DNA of 64,000 bases. It comes from RGIG3701 sp017403345 (GTDB lineage: Bacteria; Planctomycetota; Planctomycetia; Pirellulales; Thermoguttaceae). How positions within the stretch are numbered: position 1 is the stretch's first letter; each line of letters begins with the position of its first letter. Both the position numbers and the translations under genes were made by a program. Of the stretch, positions 18,526-26,950 are shown in pieces. The notes under the pieces were generated by a model. The model was not told the origin of the DNA, ran no database searches, and saw only the letters and a list, made by a program, of their open reading frames with translations. The DNA is taken from positions 1 to 64,000 of the forward strand of contig JAFQOH010000148.1 in NCBI GenBank assembly GCA_017403345.1, read 5' to 3'.

Positions 18526-19710
18526 ATGTTCGAAAAACTCCTTCACGACGCAGAATCTGCTTTTCAGAAACATTTTGGACGTGCACCGAAATGGACCGTG
18601 ACGGCTCCCGGCCGCGTCAATATTATTGGCGAGCATACTGACTACAATGACGGCTTCGTCTTCCCGATGGCGATCGAACGCAATGTCGTCATTCTCGCAG
18701 CTCCGGCACTCCCCGAAGATAAGATCCCGGCCGGCTGTGCGAAGATCATCTCGACAGCCAAACGCAATCCTGCAGTCGTAAAGCTCTCCGGTGAGATCAC
18801 CCCCGGTCCGCGTGTTGACTGGTTCGAGTACGTCCAAGGCGTCATCGCCGGATATCTGGCCGAAACGCCGTCGGTCCAGGCAGACTCTTTCGTCGCGGTG
18901 ATCCACGCAAACGTTCCTCTGGGAGCGGCGCTCTCCAGTTCCGCGGCTCTCGAAGTTGCCGTCGCAACGCTCATCGAAACGATCACCGGCGCCAGCGTCG
19001 ATCCGGTCCGCAAGGCGCTCATCTGTCAGAAAGCCGAGCATGAATTCGCCAAAATGCCGTGCGGGATCATGGACCAGTTCATCTCTGCGATGGGTGCGAA
19101 AGACCACATCATGCTGCTGGACTGCCGCGACTACTCGACGAAACTCGTCCCTTTCACGACGCCGGATCTGAGTATCCTCATCATCAACAGCCGGGTGAAG
19201 CATCAGCTCTCCGGAAGTGAGTATCCGGAACGCCGTGCCGCGTGCCACGATTCAGCGAAGATCCTGGGAGTTGATTCTCTGCGCGATCTGAGTATGGACC
19301 AGCTCCTTGCCGGAAAAGACCAGCTGACCGACGTGCAATTCCGACGCTGCCGTCACGTCGTGGGAGAGATCCAGCGTACCACGGATGCAGTCAAGGCGAT
19401 CGAAGCCGGCGATTATGAACGAATGGGCCAGCTCATGTACGAGAGCCACGAATCTCTGCGCGACGACTTTGAAGTCAGCTGCCGGGAACTCGACATTCTG
19501 GTCGAAGCGGCACGAAAAGTTGGGATCGAAGGCGGCGTTTACGGTTCCCGAATGACGGGAGGCGGATTTGGAGGATGCACCGTTTCGCTCATTCAAACGG
19601 AGAAAGTAGACTCCATCATTGCAGCGATCCGTGCCGAATACAAAGCGGCGACTGGAATCGACGCAGACCTGTTCGTCACTCGTCCCGCAGCGGGAGCGCG
19701 TCAGCTTTAA
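18526..19710 (+). CDS. galK: Galactokinase
   Basis: A 394-aa GHMP kinase that phosphorylates alpha-D-galactose to galactose 1-phosphate, the entry step of the Leloir pathway. The galactokinase signature GRVNIIGEHTDY is at residues 29-40. The nucleotide loop GAALSSSAA is at 133-141, and GHMP motif 3 is MTGGGFGGC near residue 350. The ATG at 18526 is chosen because GAGG lies a suitable distance upstream and the product then begins MFEKLLHDAE, as usual in the family; the open frame extends 25 codons further upstream. No galT or galE is adjacent, so the rest of the pathway must be elsewhere. A strong inverted repeat follows the gene. Confidence 0.95.
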   Translation: MFEKLLHDAESAFQKHFGRAPKWTVTAPGRVNIIGEHTDYNDGFVFPMAIERNVVILAAPALPEDKIPAGCAKIISTAKRNPAVVKLSGEITPGPRVDWFEYVQGVIAGYLAETPSVQADSFVAVIHANVPLGAALSSSAALEVAVATLIETITGASVDPVRKALICQKAEHEFAKMPCGIMDQFISAMGAKDHIMLLDCRDYSTKLVPFTTPDLSILIINSRVKHQLSGSEYPERRAACHDSAKILGVDSLRDLSMDQLLAGKDQLTDVQFRRCRHVVGEIQRTTDAVKAIEAGDYERMGQLMYESHESLRDDFEVSCRELDILVEAARKVGIEGGVYGSRMTGGGFGGCTVSLIQTEKVDSIIAAIRAEYKAATGIDADLFVTRPAAGARQL

Positions 19711-19722
19711 GTTTCTGAAATC

Positions 19723-19767
19723 AGGCGAGCTGGAAAGGACCTCCAGCCATCCCTTTCCAGCTTGCCT
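19723..19767 (+). terminator. Strong inverted repeat after galK, probable transcript-end hairpin
   Basis: Two 16-bp arms (19723-19738 and 19752-19767) pair with one G-T wobble around a 13-nt loop. No T run follows, so it may be a terminator of the tail-less kind or a 3' stabilising hairpin. Confidence 0.55.
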
Positions 19768-19894
19768 GCTTCCTCCGCATCTCCGGAATTCGGACAGCCT
19801 CGCGGATCTCATTCAAAGCCGTCAGGTGGCCTCCCCATCCCTCCCCATCCCTCCCCATTCATCCCCATTTCCCACCTAAACCAAGGAGACGCAC

Positions 19895-21694
19895 ATGAAA
19901 AAAACTGCCATTTTCGCCATCCTCTGCACGGCATTCCTAACCGTCTCGCAGGCGTTCGGCACGGTCTATTTCGTTTCTCCTTCCGGGAATGACGAAAATG
20001 ACGGCAAAAGCGAAAAAACACCATGGGCATCGATCTCTCGTGTCAATTCTGCAGAAGAGATCCAGCCCGGCGACGAGATCCTCTGGCAGCGCGGCGGGAT
20101 CTGGCGCGGAGTGCTTCTCCCGCATTCCGGCGAGCCGGGAAAACCGGTCCGCTATGGAGCTTACGGTGACCCGCAGAAAGCCAAGCCGACATTTTACGGT
20201 TCCGTAGATGCGTCAACAGAATCGAGCTGGACGGAAGAGGCTCCCAACATCTGGGCAACGCGCGAAATGGAAACGGAGATCCTCGGAGATGTCCCCGCCA
20301 ATTTTGACCAGCAGTGGAGCATTTACCGTGAACCGGAGATCCGCTGCCCCATAGTCTCCACATTCGAGAACGGAGTGCGGAAACTCACGTTTGACTGTGC
20401 GTACGGCGGCAAGACGCGCAATCAGATCCAGGTCTGGGGACCGGAACTTAAAGAAAAAGATCTTCCCCAAACGATGCTTCTGAAACTCCGTGTCCGCGCG
20501 AACTGTGAAATGACGCTCAGCGGTCCGGCCATCTCTCTCCAAAAAGCTCCATGGACCACAAAAGCCGTCAGCCCCGCACTGAAAGTCGGGACGGAATGGC
20601 AAACGGTGGAACTGCTGATGGACGTCAACGATACGAAACTGCCGCAAGAAGGAGACTACCGCTTCGTTTGGCACTGGAGCATCGGCGGAATGCCGGAAAA
20701 TTCCCGATTGGAAACAGAATTTCTCAGCCTGAAAGAGGTCCGGGTCGATCGGTCGCTCTTTCTGCCGGTCGACGTCGGAAACATCATTTTCGATCATGGA
20801 AATTTCAAGAAATACCATCGCTGCGGCATCAAAAAATGGAAGTTGGAAGACCTGAAAACTCCGGGCGACTACTTCTACGACCCGGAAAAATGCCGAGTAT
20901 TCCTCTACTGGGACGAAAATCCCGCCAAAACCTGCGAAAGTATTGAGCTCGCAGTTCGAACCACCGTCATCAACCAGTCGAATGTCCACGACGTCATCTA
21001 CGAAGACCTCGCGGTCGCGTACGGTGCAGCCCACGGTTTCGGAGGAATCAACACGGCGCGTCTGACCATCCGGAGATGCGATCTCTACTACATCGGCGGC
21101 GGACACCAATTCACCCACGAAAACGGAATGCCTGTCCGTTTCGGAAACGCGATCGAATTCTGGAATTCTGCCGAGGACTGCCTCGTTGAAAAATGCTGGA
21201 TCCGGGAAGTCTACGATGCAGCACTGACGAACCAGGGAAAAGGAACGGAAACGGCTCCATCGAATCAGGTGCGGATCACATACCGTGAAAATCTGATCGA
21301 AAATTCCGAGTACTCCTTCGAGTACTGGAACCGCGGAGGAAAGACCGAGGACATTCTCTTCGAGAAAAACGTCTGCCGAAACGCTGGAGTCTGCTGGTCC
21401 CACACTCAGCGCCCTAATCCCAATGGCGCCCACCTGATGTTCTACCAGAACTCGGCAGAAACGAAAAACGTCGTCGTGCGGGACAATATTTTCCACGATT
21501 CCACGGAAGTCTGCCTCCGAATGGAAAACGACTGGCTGGCAGGTCTGAAACTTGAGAAAAACGACTACCGCCAGCACTCCGATGCGCCGGTGATCCGGTG
21601 GCTCGGAAAAAACTATTTCGACGCGGAAAACTTCGGCGAATGGCAGAAGATCAGCGGTCAGGACGCAGATTCGACGGTGAAACCGCGTCGCTGA
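19895..21694 (+). CDS. Exported right-handed beta-helix protein
   Basis: A 599-aa protein with a clear signal peptide (MKKTAIFAILCTAFLTVSQAFG) after an AAGGAG site. The mature start is TVYFVSPSGNDENDGKSEKTPW, the DUF1565/beta-helix entry. It includes GDEILWQRGGIWRGVLLP and, in the C-terminal half, N-rich beta-helix coils (IRRCDLYYIGGG, VEKCWIREVYDA, FEKNVCRNAG, VRDNIFHDS). Residues about 120-270 look like an inserted beta-sandwich (carbohydrate-binding-like) domain. Probably a polysaccharide lyase or hydrolase; the reaction is not determined. The thioredoxin gene follows 59 bp downstream. Confidence 0.8.
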   Translation: MKKTAIFAILCTAFLTVSQAFGTVYFVSPSGNDENDGKSEKTPWASISRVNSAEEIQPGDEILWQRGGIWRGVLLPHSGEPGKPVRYGAYGDPQKAKPTFYGSVDASTESSWTEEAPNIWATREMETEILGDVPANFDQQWSIYREPEIRCPIVSTFENGVRKLTFDCAYGGKTRNQIQVWGPELKEKDLPQTMLLKLRVRANCEMTLSGPAISLQKAPWTTKAVSPALKVGTEWQTVELLMDVNDTKLPQEGDYRFVWHWSIGGMPENSRLETEFLSLKEVRVDRSLFLPVDVGNIIFDHGNFKKYHRCGIKKWKLEDLKTPGDYFYDPEKCRVFLYWDENPAKTCESIELAVRTTVINQSNVHDVIYEDLAVAYGAAHGFGGINTARLTIRRCDLYYIGGGHQFTHENGMPVRFGNAIEFWNSAEDCLVEKCWIREVYDAALTNQGKGTETAPSNQVRITYRENLIENSEYSFEYWNRGGKTEDILFEKNVCRNAGVCWSHTQRPNPNGAHLMFYQNSAETKNVVVRDNIFHDSTEVCLRMENDWLAGLKLEKNDYRQHSDAPVIRWLGKNYFDAENFGEWQKISGQDADSTVKPRR

Positions 21695-21753
21695 AACGCA
21701 CGAGCCAGCTCCACTCGCCAACATTCAAAAAAATTCCCCAAGGAGATCAATTC

Positions 21754-22548
21754 ATGAAAAGAAAATCCTGTTTCCATTTGTCGGCACTCCTCATCGCCGC
21801 GGGAATGCTTTCGTTTTCCTGCGCTCCCGTTCCCGCTCCTGCTGCGGAAGGTGACCGCGGAGGTGACGACTTCACCCCGACGCTCGTCGGCCCGCTTTCC
21901 ATGCCGTCTGTCGTGACGGGCGAACCGGCCAGATCGGTGGAAAGTTCCCCGGTAGAGACCAAAAATCCAGGCACGCTCTTCCATCCCCAGCGTCAGCCGA
22001 CGAAAAATCTCTGGGCGGATTCCTGGCTTTTCATTCCAGTTCCGCTCCTTGACGCGAACGGAAAGATCCAGCCGGAAAACGACGCGACAGAAAACCTGAC
22101 TGCCAAAGAACGGCTCGAAAAATTCATTCTCGTGGATGAATGGTACGGTGAAGCGCCGCCTACACTGGAAGGAAAGTACGTCCTGATCGATTTCTCGGCC
22201 TCGTGGTGTCCCGCATGTCGGCGCGAGATCGTAGAACTGAATCACTGGTTCGAGAAATTCGGCGAGGAACTCGTCATCATCTCCATCTACGAAACGGACC
22301 GCATCTCGATCGATAATCTGAGCGGCCAATTCAAAGGGAAAGACCTGAAATACTACGTCGGCATCGACTTAAAACGCAGGACCGCCAACGCGCTGGGTGT
22401 CTTCGGCATCCCGCACGCCGTTCTCGTGGAACCGCTCTACGGCGGCGTCATTTGGGAAGGAATGCCCAATCAGCCGGGTTACGAACTCACGGATGAGATC
22501 ATTGAAAAAGTTCTCGCAGTCGGACGCAGACTGAACGCACAGAAATAA
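21754..22548 (+). CDS. Exported TlpA-like thioredoxin-fold protein
   Basis: A 264-aa protein starting at the ATG 21754 (AAGGAG upstream) with a hydrophobic export segment (LSALLIAAGMLSFSC); Cys23 could be a lipidation site, although the lipobox is poor. After a Pro-rich linker the thioredoxin domain begins near residue 140: VLIDFSASWCPACRREI with the redox pair C152-x-x-C155. The cis-proline motif GIPHAVLVEP comes later. Such periplasmic proteins reduce or isomerise disulfides, often for cytochrome c maturation. A cytochrome-c-containing oxidase is encoded 2 kb downstream, but a link is only suggestive. Confidence 0.85.
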   Translation: MKRKSCFHLSALLIAAGMLSFSCAPVPAPAAEGDRGGDDFTPTLVGPLSMPSVVTGEPARSVESSPVETKNPGTLFHPQRQPTKNLWADSWLFIPVPLLDANGKIQPENDATENLTAKERLEKFILVDEWYGEAPPTLEGKYVLIDFSASWCPACRREIVELNHWFEKFGEELVIISIYETDRISIDNLSGQFKGKDLKYYVGIDLKRRTANALGVFGIPHAVLVEPLYGGVIWEGMPNQPGYELTDEIIEKVLAVGRRLNAQK

Positions 22549-22746
22549 ACGCCCGCCTGCGCAGTGGCAGTTCCTCAAAAAACGCAGAAAGAGGCGGAAT
22601 GTGAGAGGAACGTGTCCAGACACAAAAATTCGCGAAAAACTCAAAAAAACGAAATGATTTTCAATTTGTTTCTGACCGCTTCGTAAGATCTGCGTCTTTT
22701 CGAGTTTTTCGCGTTAAATACACGCAGCATGGCACACGTTTTGCAC

Positions 22747-23949
22747 TTACGCGCATTTCGCAGTCGTTTCTGCACCCACTTCTTCCGGATGGAGCTGACT
22801 TTCTTTCAAACTCCACTTCCTAGAGCGGTTCAGTACTTCCTCCATCGATGGGATCCCGCTCGTCGCATCCGCTTTCTGCACATTGCACGCCCCCACAGCC
22901 GCCGCAAAACGCAGCGTTTGTTTTGGAGGCCAGCCGTAAAGAAGTCCAGTCAAAAATCCCGCGATCGTGCAGTCACCGCTTCCAGTCGTTCCGGCAACGG
23001 GGACCTCGTAGCATTGCGCCAATAGTTTCCGATCCGCCCACTGAAGTGCGACATTCTGCGGCATCTCAGCCGTGATCCGCTCCGGTTCCTTTACCGTCCG
23101 CAGATAGATCCCTTCATCCCCCAGCTTGATCCCAGCAACCTCCACTCCAAGATCTAGCAGGCGCTTTGCCAGCGCGTCGATCTCGGAAAACTCCAGCAAA
23201 GTCGCCGGATTGAGCGTTTCGCCAGACTTCACGACCGTACGGTGAAGGCGTCGGGAAACCTCTTCAAAACGCTCGCGGTCAAGCATGAAGAGAGTCTCCT
23301 CGAGACTCGGCAGGTAAATATCCACAAACGGAAGGACCGTGCGGAACCAATCTTCCCAGTCCAACTTTCCTTCCGGTCCATCCGGGTCCGGCATGGTGAC
23401 GTCCAGAGAAATGAGCGTCCCTTTTTCCCGGATCTTCTCTAATTTTTTGGCAAACGCCTTCGGCTGCGTGTAAATCTCGCGCATGAGTGTCGGGTAGCCG
23501 AAATGCAGCAATCTCACCCCCTCAAAACGCTCCGGATCCAGGTCCTCCGGCGAAAAAGTGTCGTTGGCGCCGGAACAGTGGAGGAAACACCGATCTTGGT
23601 GAGGCGGCGAGAACACGACGGTGTAGCTGCTCGTTTCCCCTTTTGCCTGGATCATTCCCGACTCAAAATCCAAATGTTCAAGTCCAGCCTCCTGAAGTGC
23701 ACAGAGTATCGTTTTCGCGAGAAGGTCATCCCCGATCTTCCCCATCAGCGTCGTATCCATCCCAAGCCGCGCAAGCGCAATACCCGTATTCGGCACAGCA
23801 CCGCCAAGCGCGATCGATGCGGGACCGATCCGCAAAAGACGGCCTGGAATGATGAACGAATCCTCTTCTCCAGCCCCTTTCACTCCGCTAAGATCAGGGA
23901 TGATGTCCAAGCAAATATGCCCAGCCGCTGCGACTCGCACTTTTTCCAT
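22747..23949 (-). CDS. PfkB-family carbohydrate kinase
   Basis: A 400-aa ribokinase-like sugar kinase. The start at 23949 follows AGGAGG with a 6-base gap; an in-frame ATG 21 bases earlier has no such site. The N-terminal GHICLDIIPDL and LGGAVPNTGIALARLG form the substrate-binding signature. The C-terminal AGTTGSGDCTIAGFLTGLL carries the anion hole and the catalytic Asp. The GSGDC form replaces the more common GAGDA/GAGDS. The sugar is not identifiable from sequence. Transcribed alone on the minus strand from the promoter at 24005-24033. Confidence 0.9.
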   Translation of the reverse strand: MEKVRVAAAGHICLDIIPDLSGVKGAGEEDSFIIPGRLLRIGPASIALGGAVPNTGIALARLGMDTTLMGKIGDDLLAKTILCALQEAGLEHLDFESGMIQAKGETSSYTVVFSPPHQDRCFLHCSGANDTFSPEDLDPERFEGVRLLHFGYPTLMREIYTQPKAFAKKLEKIREKGTLISLDVTMPDPDGPEGKLDWEDWFRTVLPFVDIYLPSLEETLFMLDRERFEEVSRRLHRTVVKSGETLNPATLLEFSEIDALAKRLLDLGVEVAGIKLGDEGIYLRTVKEPERITAEMPQNVALQWADRKLLAQCYEVPVAGTTGSGDCTIAGFLTGLLYGWPPKQTLRFAAAVGACNVQKADATSGIPSMEEVLNRSRKWSLKESQLHPEEVGAETTAKCA

Positions 23950-24004
23950 TTCATGCCTCCTAGAATACAAAATCTTTCATGAATTCAGGTCATTCTCTCA
24001 TCCT

Positions 24005-24033
24005 AGTATACTCGATTTCCATTTTTTATGCAA
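24005..24033 (-). promoter_or_regulatory. Promoter candidate for the PfkB kinase gene
   Basis: Minus strand TTGCAT (24028-24033), 17-bp spacer, TATACT (24005-24010); the likely start site is about 50 bp before the ATG. Confidence 0.6.
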
Positions 24034-24112
24034 GATGTCTTCCAAAAAATCTGAACATCCGCAAGAAAATAGACTTTTTTTAAATTTTTTGAAAAATTCT
24101 GCTTCTCTCCAC

Positions 24113-24141
24113 TTGCAGAAAATCCAAACTCGGTATAAAAT
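24113..24141 (+). promoter_or_regulatory. Promoter candidate for the cytochrome-bd-like operon
   Basis: TTGCAG at 24113-24118, 17-bp spacer, TAAAAT at 24136-24141. Confidence 0.5.
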
Positions 24142-24322
24142 ATCATTTGAAAATTTACGAAAGGAGCGATAAAATAAAATCGCCCTACTTGTTTCCGGAG
24201 CGGTATCCGTTTCCATCCCCCTTAAAATGAAATGGAAATTGGGAAGACTGGTACTCTGTCTTTCCAGATTTCGCGGTTCGATTTACCGCCATTTTCAAAT
24301 CACTCAAACTCCCGGAGGTTTT

Positions 24323-25747
24323 ATGGACTACCTATGGTGGCACGTGCCGATTTTGACGGCCCCAATGCTCATCGCGTTTATCGCGACCGTTCACGTTTTT
24401 ATTTCCCACTATGCGGTGGGAGGCGGAATTTTCCTCGCTGCAGAGACTTCCTGGGCTCACAAAACGGAAAACCGCCAGTATCTCGATTACCTGAAGAGCC
24501 ACGCCAAATTTTTTGTACTCCTGACGGTAGTCTTCGGCGCCATTACGGGAGTCGGCATCTGGTGGGTCATTGGGCTTGCTTCACCGTTGGCGACTGAAAT
24601 GCTCATCCGGACTTTTGTCTTCGGCTGGGCTGCCGAGTGGGTCTTTTTCGTCGTGGAACTCACAGCAGCGTACCTTTTCCTGAGTCTCTGGGACCGCGTC
24701 ACGCCGCGCGACCACTGCACGCTGGGCTGGCTTTACGCCGGGGCCTCCGTCGGTACGCTCATTCTCATCACCGGGATCACCGCCTTCATGCTCGACGCAG
24801 GCAAGTGGCCGGAAGCGACGCAGGCCGGCATGAACGGCAGCGCGTTTTGGCTTGGATTCTTCAACCCGCAGTTCCTGCCGCAGTGTGTCGCCCGGATCGG
24901 CGTCGCGCTGACAATGGCGTCCACGTGGGTCCTTTTCCACGCCTCGATCTTCGTGAAGTCGGAGGAGCTGAAGTTTCTCGTCGTCCGCCGGACCGCACGC
25001 TACGCGGCCGCTGGCGTTCTGATCTCCGCGGCCGGGATCCTCTGGGCTGGAGCGATCCTCCCGGAAGCTGCAAAACTTTCCCTCATGCGCGCGGCGGCCC
25101 TGAACGTCATCCTCGGCGCGGGTACGATCGCCGCTGGTTTCCTTCTCTTCCAGCTTTTCATCCTCACGGCCCGCCCGCAGTGGCTCACGCCGGCAGCCGG
25201 TATCGCGGTCCTTTGTGCCGCCATGGGGATCCTAACCGCTGGAGAATTCATCCGCGAAGCCGTCCGCAAACCGTTCATCCTCCCCGAGTGTATCTACGGT
25301 AACCAGGTCCACGTTTCCGAAGTCGAAATGCTCCGACAGAATGGCCTTCTTGAATCCGGAGTCTGGACGAAACCCTACGTCGCTGAGAAATTCCCGCATC
25401 TCGTAGACGCTCAAACCGGGAAACTGATCCTTGAGCAAGCGCGTCCGGAAGATGAAAAAGCCCTTGGCGAAGTCATTTTCATGCACCACTGCGGTGGATG
25501 CCATGCGCAGGAATTCGGATACAGCGGGCTGGGTTTTCTTTCCACCACATCGGAAAAAGGCGAGATCGCGGAAATGCTTCCGCGTCTGAACAGTCAGATC
25601 TACTCCATGCCTCCGTGGTGCGGAAACGCCAAAGAAGCGGAACTGCTCGCCGTTTACCTTGAATCCATCGCCAAACCCCATCCATTCCTGAACCCCGAAA
25701 TATTGACCCCCGAAACTCAGAAAGGAGCCGCCAATGCCGCCGATTGA
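24323..25747 (+). CDS. Cytochrome-bd-like oxidase subunit I with fused C-terminal cytochrome c domain
   Basis: A 474-aa integral membrane protein. The start at 24323 follows GGAGG by 4 bases and gives MDYLWWHVPILTAPML. The first 350 residues contain about nine membrane helices with CydA-like features: early histidines in HVFISHYAVGGG, then EWVFFVVELTAAYLFLSLWDR, GITAFMLDAGKWPE and NPQFLPQCVAR. The long Q-loop of canonical CydA is missing. Behind the last helix comes a soluble domain with a haem-c site C390-GG-C393-H394 and a possible Met ligand in YSMPPWCG. This matches oxidase relatives that take electrons from cytochrome c instead of quinol; the donor is inferred. It overlaps the next gene by 14 bases. 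Confidence 0.78.
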   Translation: MDYLWWHVPILTAPMLIAFIATVHVFISHYAVGGGIFLAAETSWAHKTENRQYLDYLKSHAKFFVLLTVVFGAITGVGIWWVIGLASPLATEMLIRTFVFGWAAEWVFFVVELTAAYLFLSLWDRVTPRDHCTLGWLYAGASVGTLILITGITAFMLDAGKWPEATQAGMNGSAFWLGFFNPQFLPQCVARIGVALTMASTWVLFHASIFVKSEELKFLVVRRTARYAAAGVLISAAGILWAGAILPEAAKLSLMRAAALNVILGAGTIAAGFLLFQLFILTARPQWLTPAAGIAVLCAAMGILTAGEFIREAVRKPFILPECIYGNQVHVSEVEMLRQNGLLESGVWTKPYVAEKFPHLVDAQTGKLILEQARPEDEKALGEVIFMHHCGGCHAQEFGYSGLGFLSTTSEKGEIAEMLPRLNSQIYSMPPWCGNAKEAELLAVYLESIAKPHPFLNPEILTPETQKGAANAAD

Positions 25748-26864
25748 AACCACTGCCCTCCAGCCCCTTGCGGCTCCCCTCTGGTTCATCATTTTTTTCC
25801 GGATCCTCGGATTCGTGCTTCACGCACTTCTGATGAACCTTTGGCTCGTCGGGATCCCGCTTGCGCTTCTTCTGAATCGCAGCCGAAACCGAAACGCCCG
25901 CCGCTGGTCCAGCCGACTGCTTCGCCAAATGCCGGTCTTCATCGCCTTTGGGATCAACTTCGGCATCGTGCCGCTCCTTTTCATCCAGTACCTTTACGGT
26001 CGGACGTTCTATTCCGCGACGATCCTCATGGCTTGGCACTGGCTCGCGATCATCGCGCTTTTGCTTCCGGCATACTATGGGATCTACCATTACGCGTTCG
26101 CTCTGAAAAAGGATCCGGACACGATTCCCGGATACACGCGGGCCGCAGGCTGGATCGCGTCCATTTTTTTCATCATCATCGGTTTCGTTTTCGTGAATGC
26201 ACTCACACTCACGGCAGAACCCGAAATGTGGAAGAGTCTCTGGCTCGCACATAATTCGGCAGGAGCTTCCCTCGGGACGGGTTCCGCAGTCTTGAATCCG
26301 GAAATCTGGCCGCGTCTGGGAATGATGATCTCGCTAGCGTTCGGTACACTGGCAGCCTGGACGCTTTGCGACCGCAGTATTTCCTCCTCGAAAGAGGAAA
26401 GTGACGCCGTACCTGAAACCGACTACCACACTTGGTCAGCGCACTGTGCACGGATCCTTGGCGGTGTCGGCATGGCGGGTTTCATCGTCTGTGCACTTAC
26501 GTTCACCTCACAGCTGGCTCAAGGTTCAAGTCTCGACGCACCGCTTCCCGCACTGACCAACGTTTGGCTTGCAGGACCAGTCCTGACTTTCTTGGCACTC
26601 CTTTTCTTGGCAGGCCGTAATGGCAAATTTGCGGCATTTCTGACGCTTCTCATCCAGATCGTGTCGCTCTCCGTATTCGCGTGCGTCCGTCTCTGGATCC
26701 AGAGCCTCCAGCTGGAAAGTCATCTCCCGCTGAGTCAGTTCACAGTCAAGACGGACCTCGGCCCGATGTGCCTTTTCCTTGGTACGTTCGTCTTCGGCGT
26801 GCTTCTTCTGAGCTGGATGCTCGCGATCGTGGTCCGAAATCTGCGTAAAAGCGAAACGGCATAA
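25734..26864 (+). CDS. Membrane partner subunit of the cytochrome-bd-like oxidase
   Basis: A 376-aa polytopic membrane protein with about nine helices. It overlaps the end of subunit I by 14 bases and has an AAAGGAG site, so the two are co-translated. The N-terminal helix LWFIIFFRILGFVLHALLMNLWLVGIPLALLL and WHWLAIIALLLPAYYGIYHYAF carry histidines that could bind haem or line the interface. No c-type haem motif is seen. Assignment as subunit II rests mainly on position and topology. A bidirectional-looking terminator follows. Confidence 0.65.
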   Translation: MPPIETTALQPLAAPLWFIIFFRILGFVLHALLMNLWLVGIPLALLLNRSRNRNARRWSSRLLRQMPVFIAFGINFGIVPLLFIQYLYGRTFYSATILMAWHWLAIIALLLPAYYGIYHYAFALKKDPDTIPGYTRAAGWIASIFFIIIGFVFVNALTLTAEPEMWKSLWLAHNSAGASLGTGSAVLNPEIWPRLGMMISLAFGTLAAWTLCDRSISSSKEESDAVPETDYHTWSAHCARILGGVGMAGFIVCALTFTSQLAQGSSLDAPLPALTNVWLAGPVLTFLALLFLAGRNGKFAAFLTLLIQIVSLSVFACVRLWIQSLQLESHLPLSQFTVKTDLGPMCLFLGTFVFGVLLLSWMLAIVVRNLRKSETA

Positions 26865-26890
26865 ATTTCGCGTCTTGCACTGACGCACGA

Positions 26891-26935
26891 AACGCCCAGC
26901 TTCTCCGTTTACCGGCAGAACTGGGCGTTCTTTTT
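26891..26935 (+). terminator. Rho-independent terminator after the oxidase operon
   Basis: AACGCCCAG (26891-26899) pairs with CTGGGCGTT (26921-26929), with part of the loop also paired, followed by a T-rich tail to 26935. It lies between convergent genes. Confidence 0.8.
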
Positions 26936-26950
26936 ACGTTGAGTGAAGAT

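Larger units (their letters stand above)
23950..24322. other. Divergent promoter region between the PfkB kinase and the cytochrome-bd-like genes
   Basis: 373 bp, AT-rich, with one promoter candidate per direction (24005-24033 minus, 24113-24141 plus). Nothing else was recognised. Confidence 0.6.

Noticed and set aside
22549..22746. Intergenic stretch between the thioredoxin and PfkB genes considered as an RNA gene
   Set aside because: No tRNA-like cloverleaf or strong terminator was found; it is just the gap between convergent genes.
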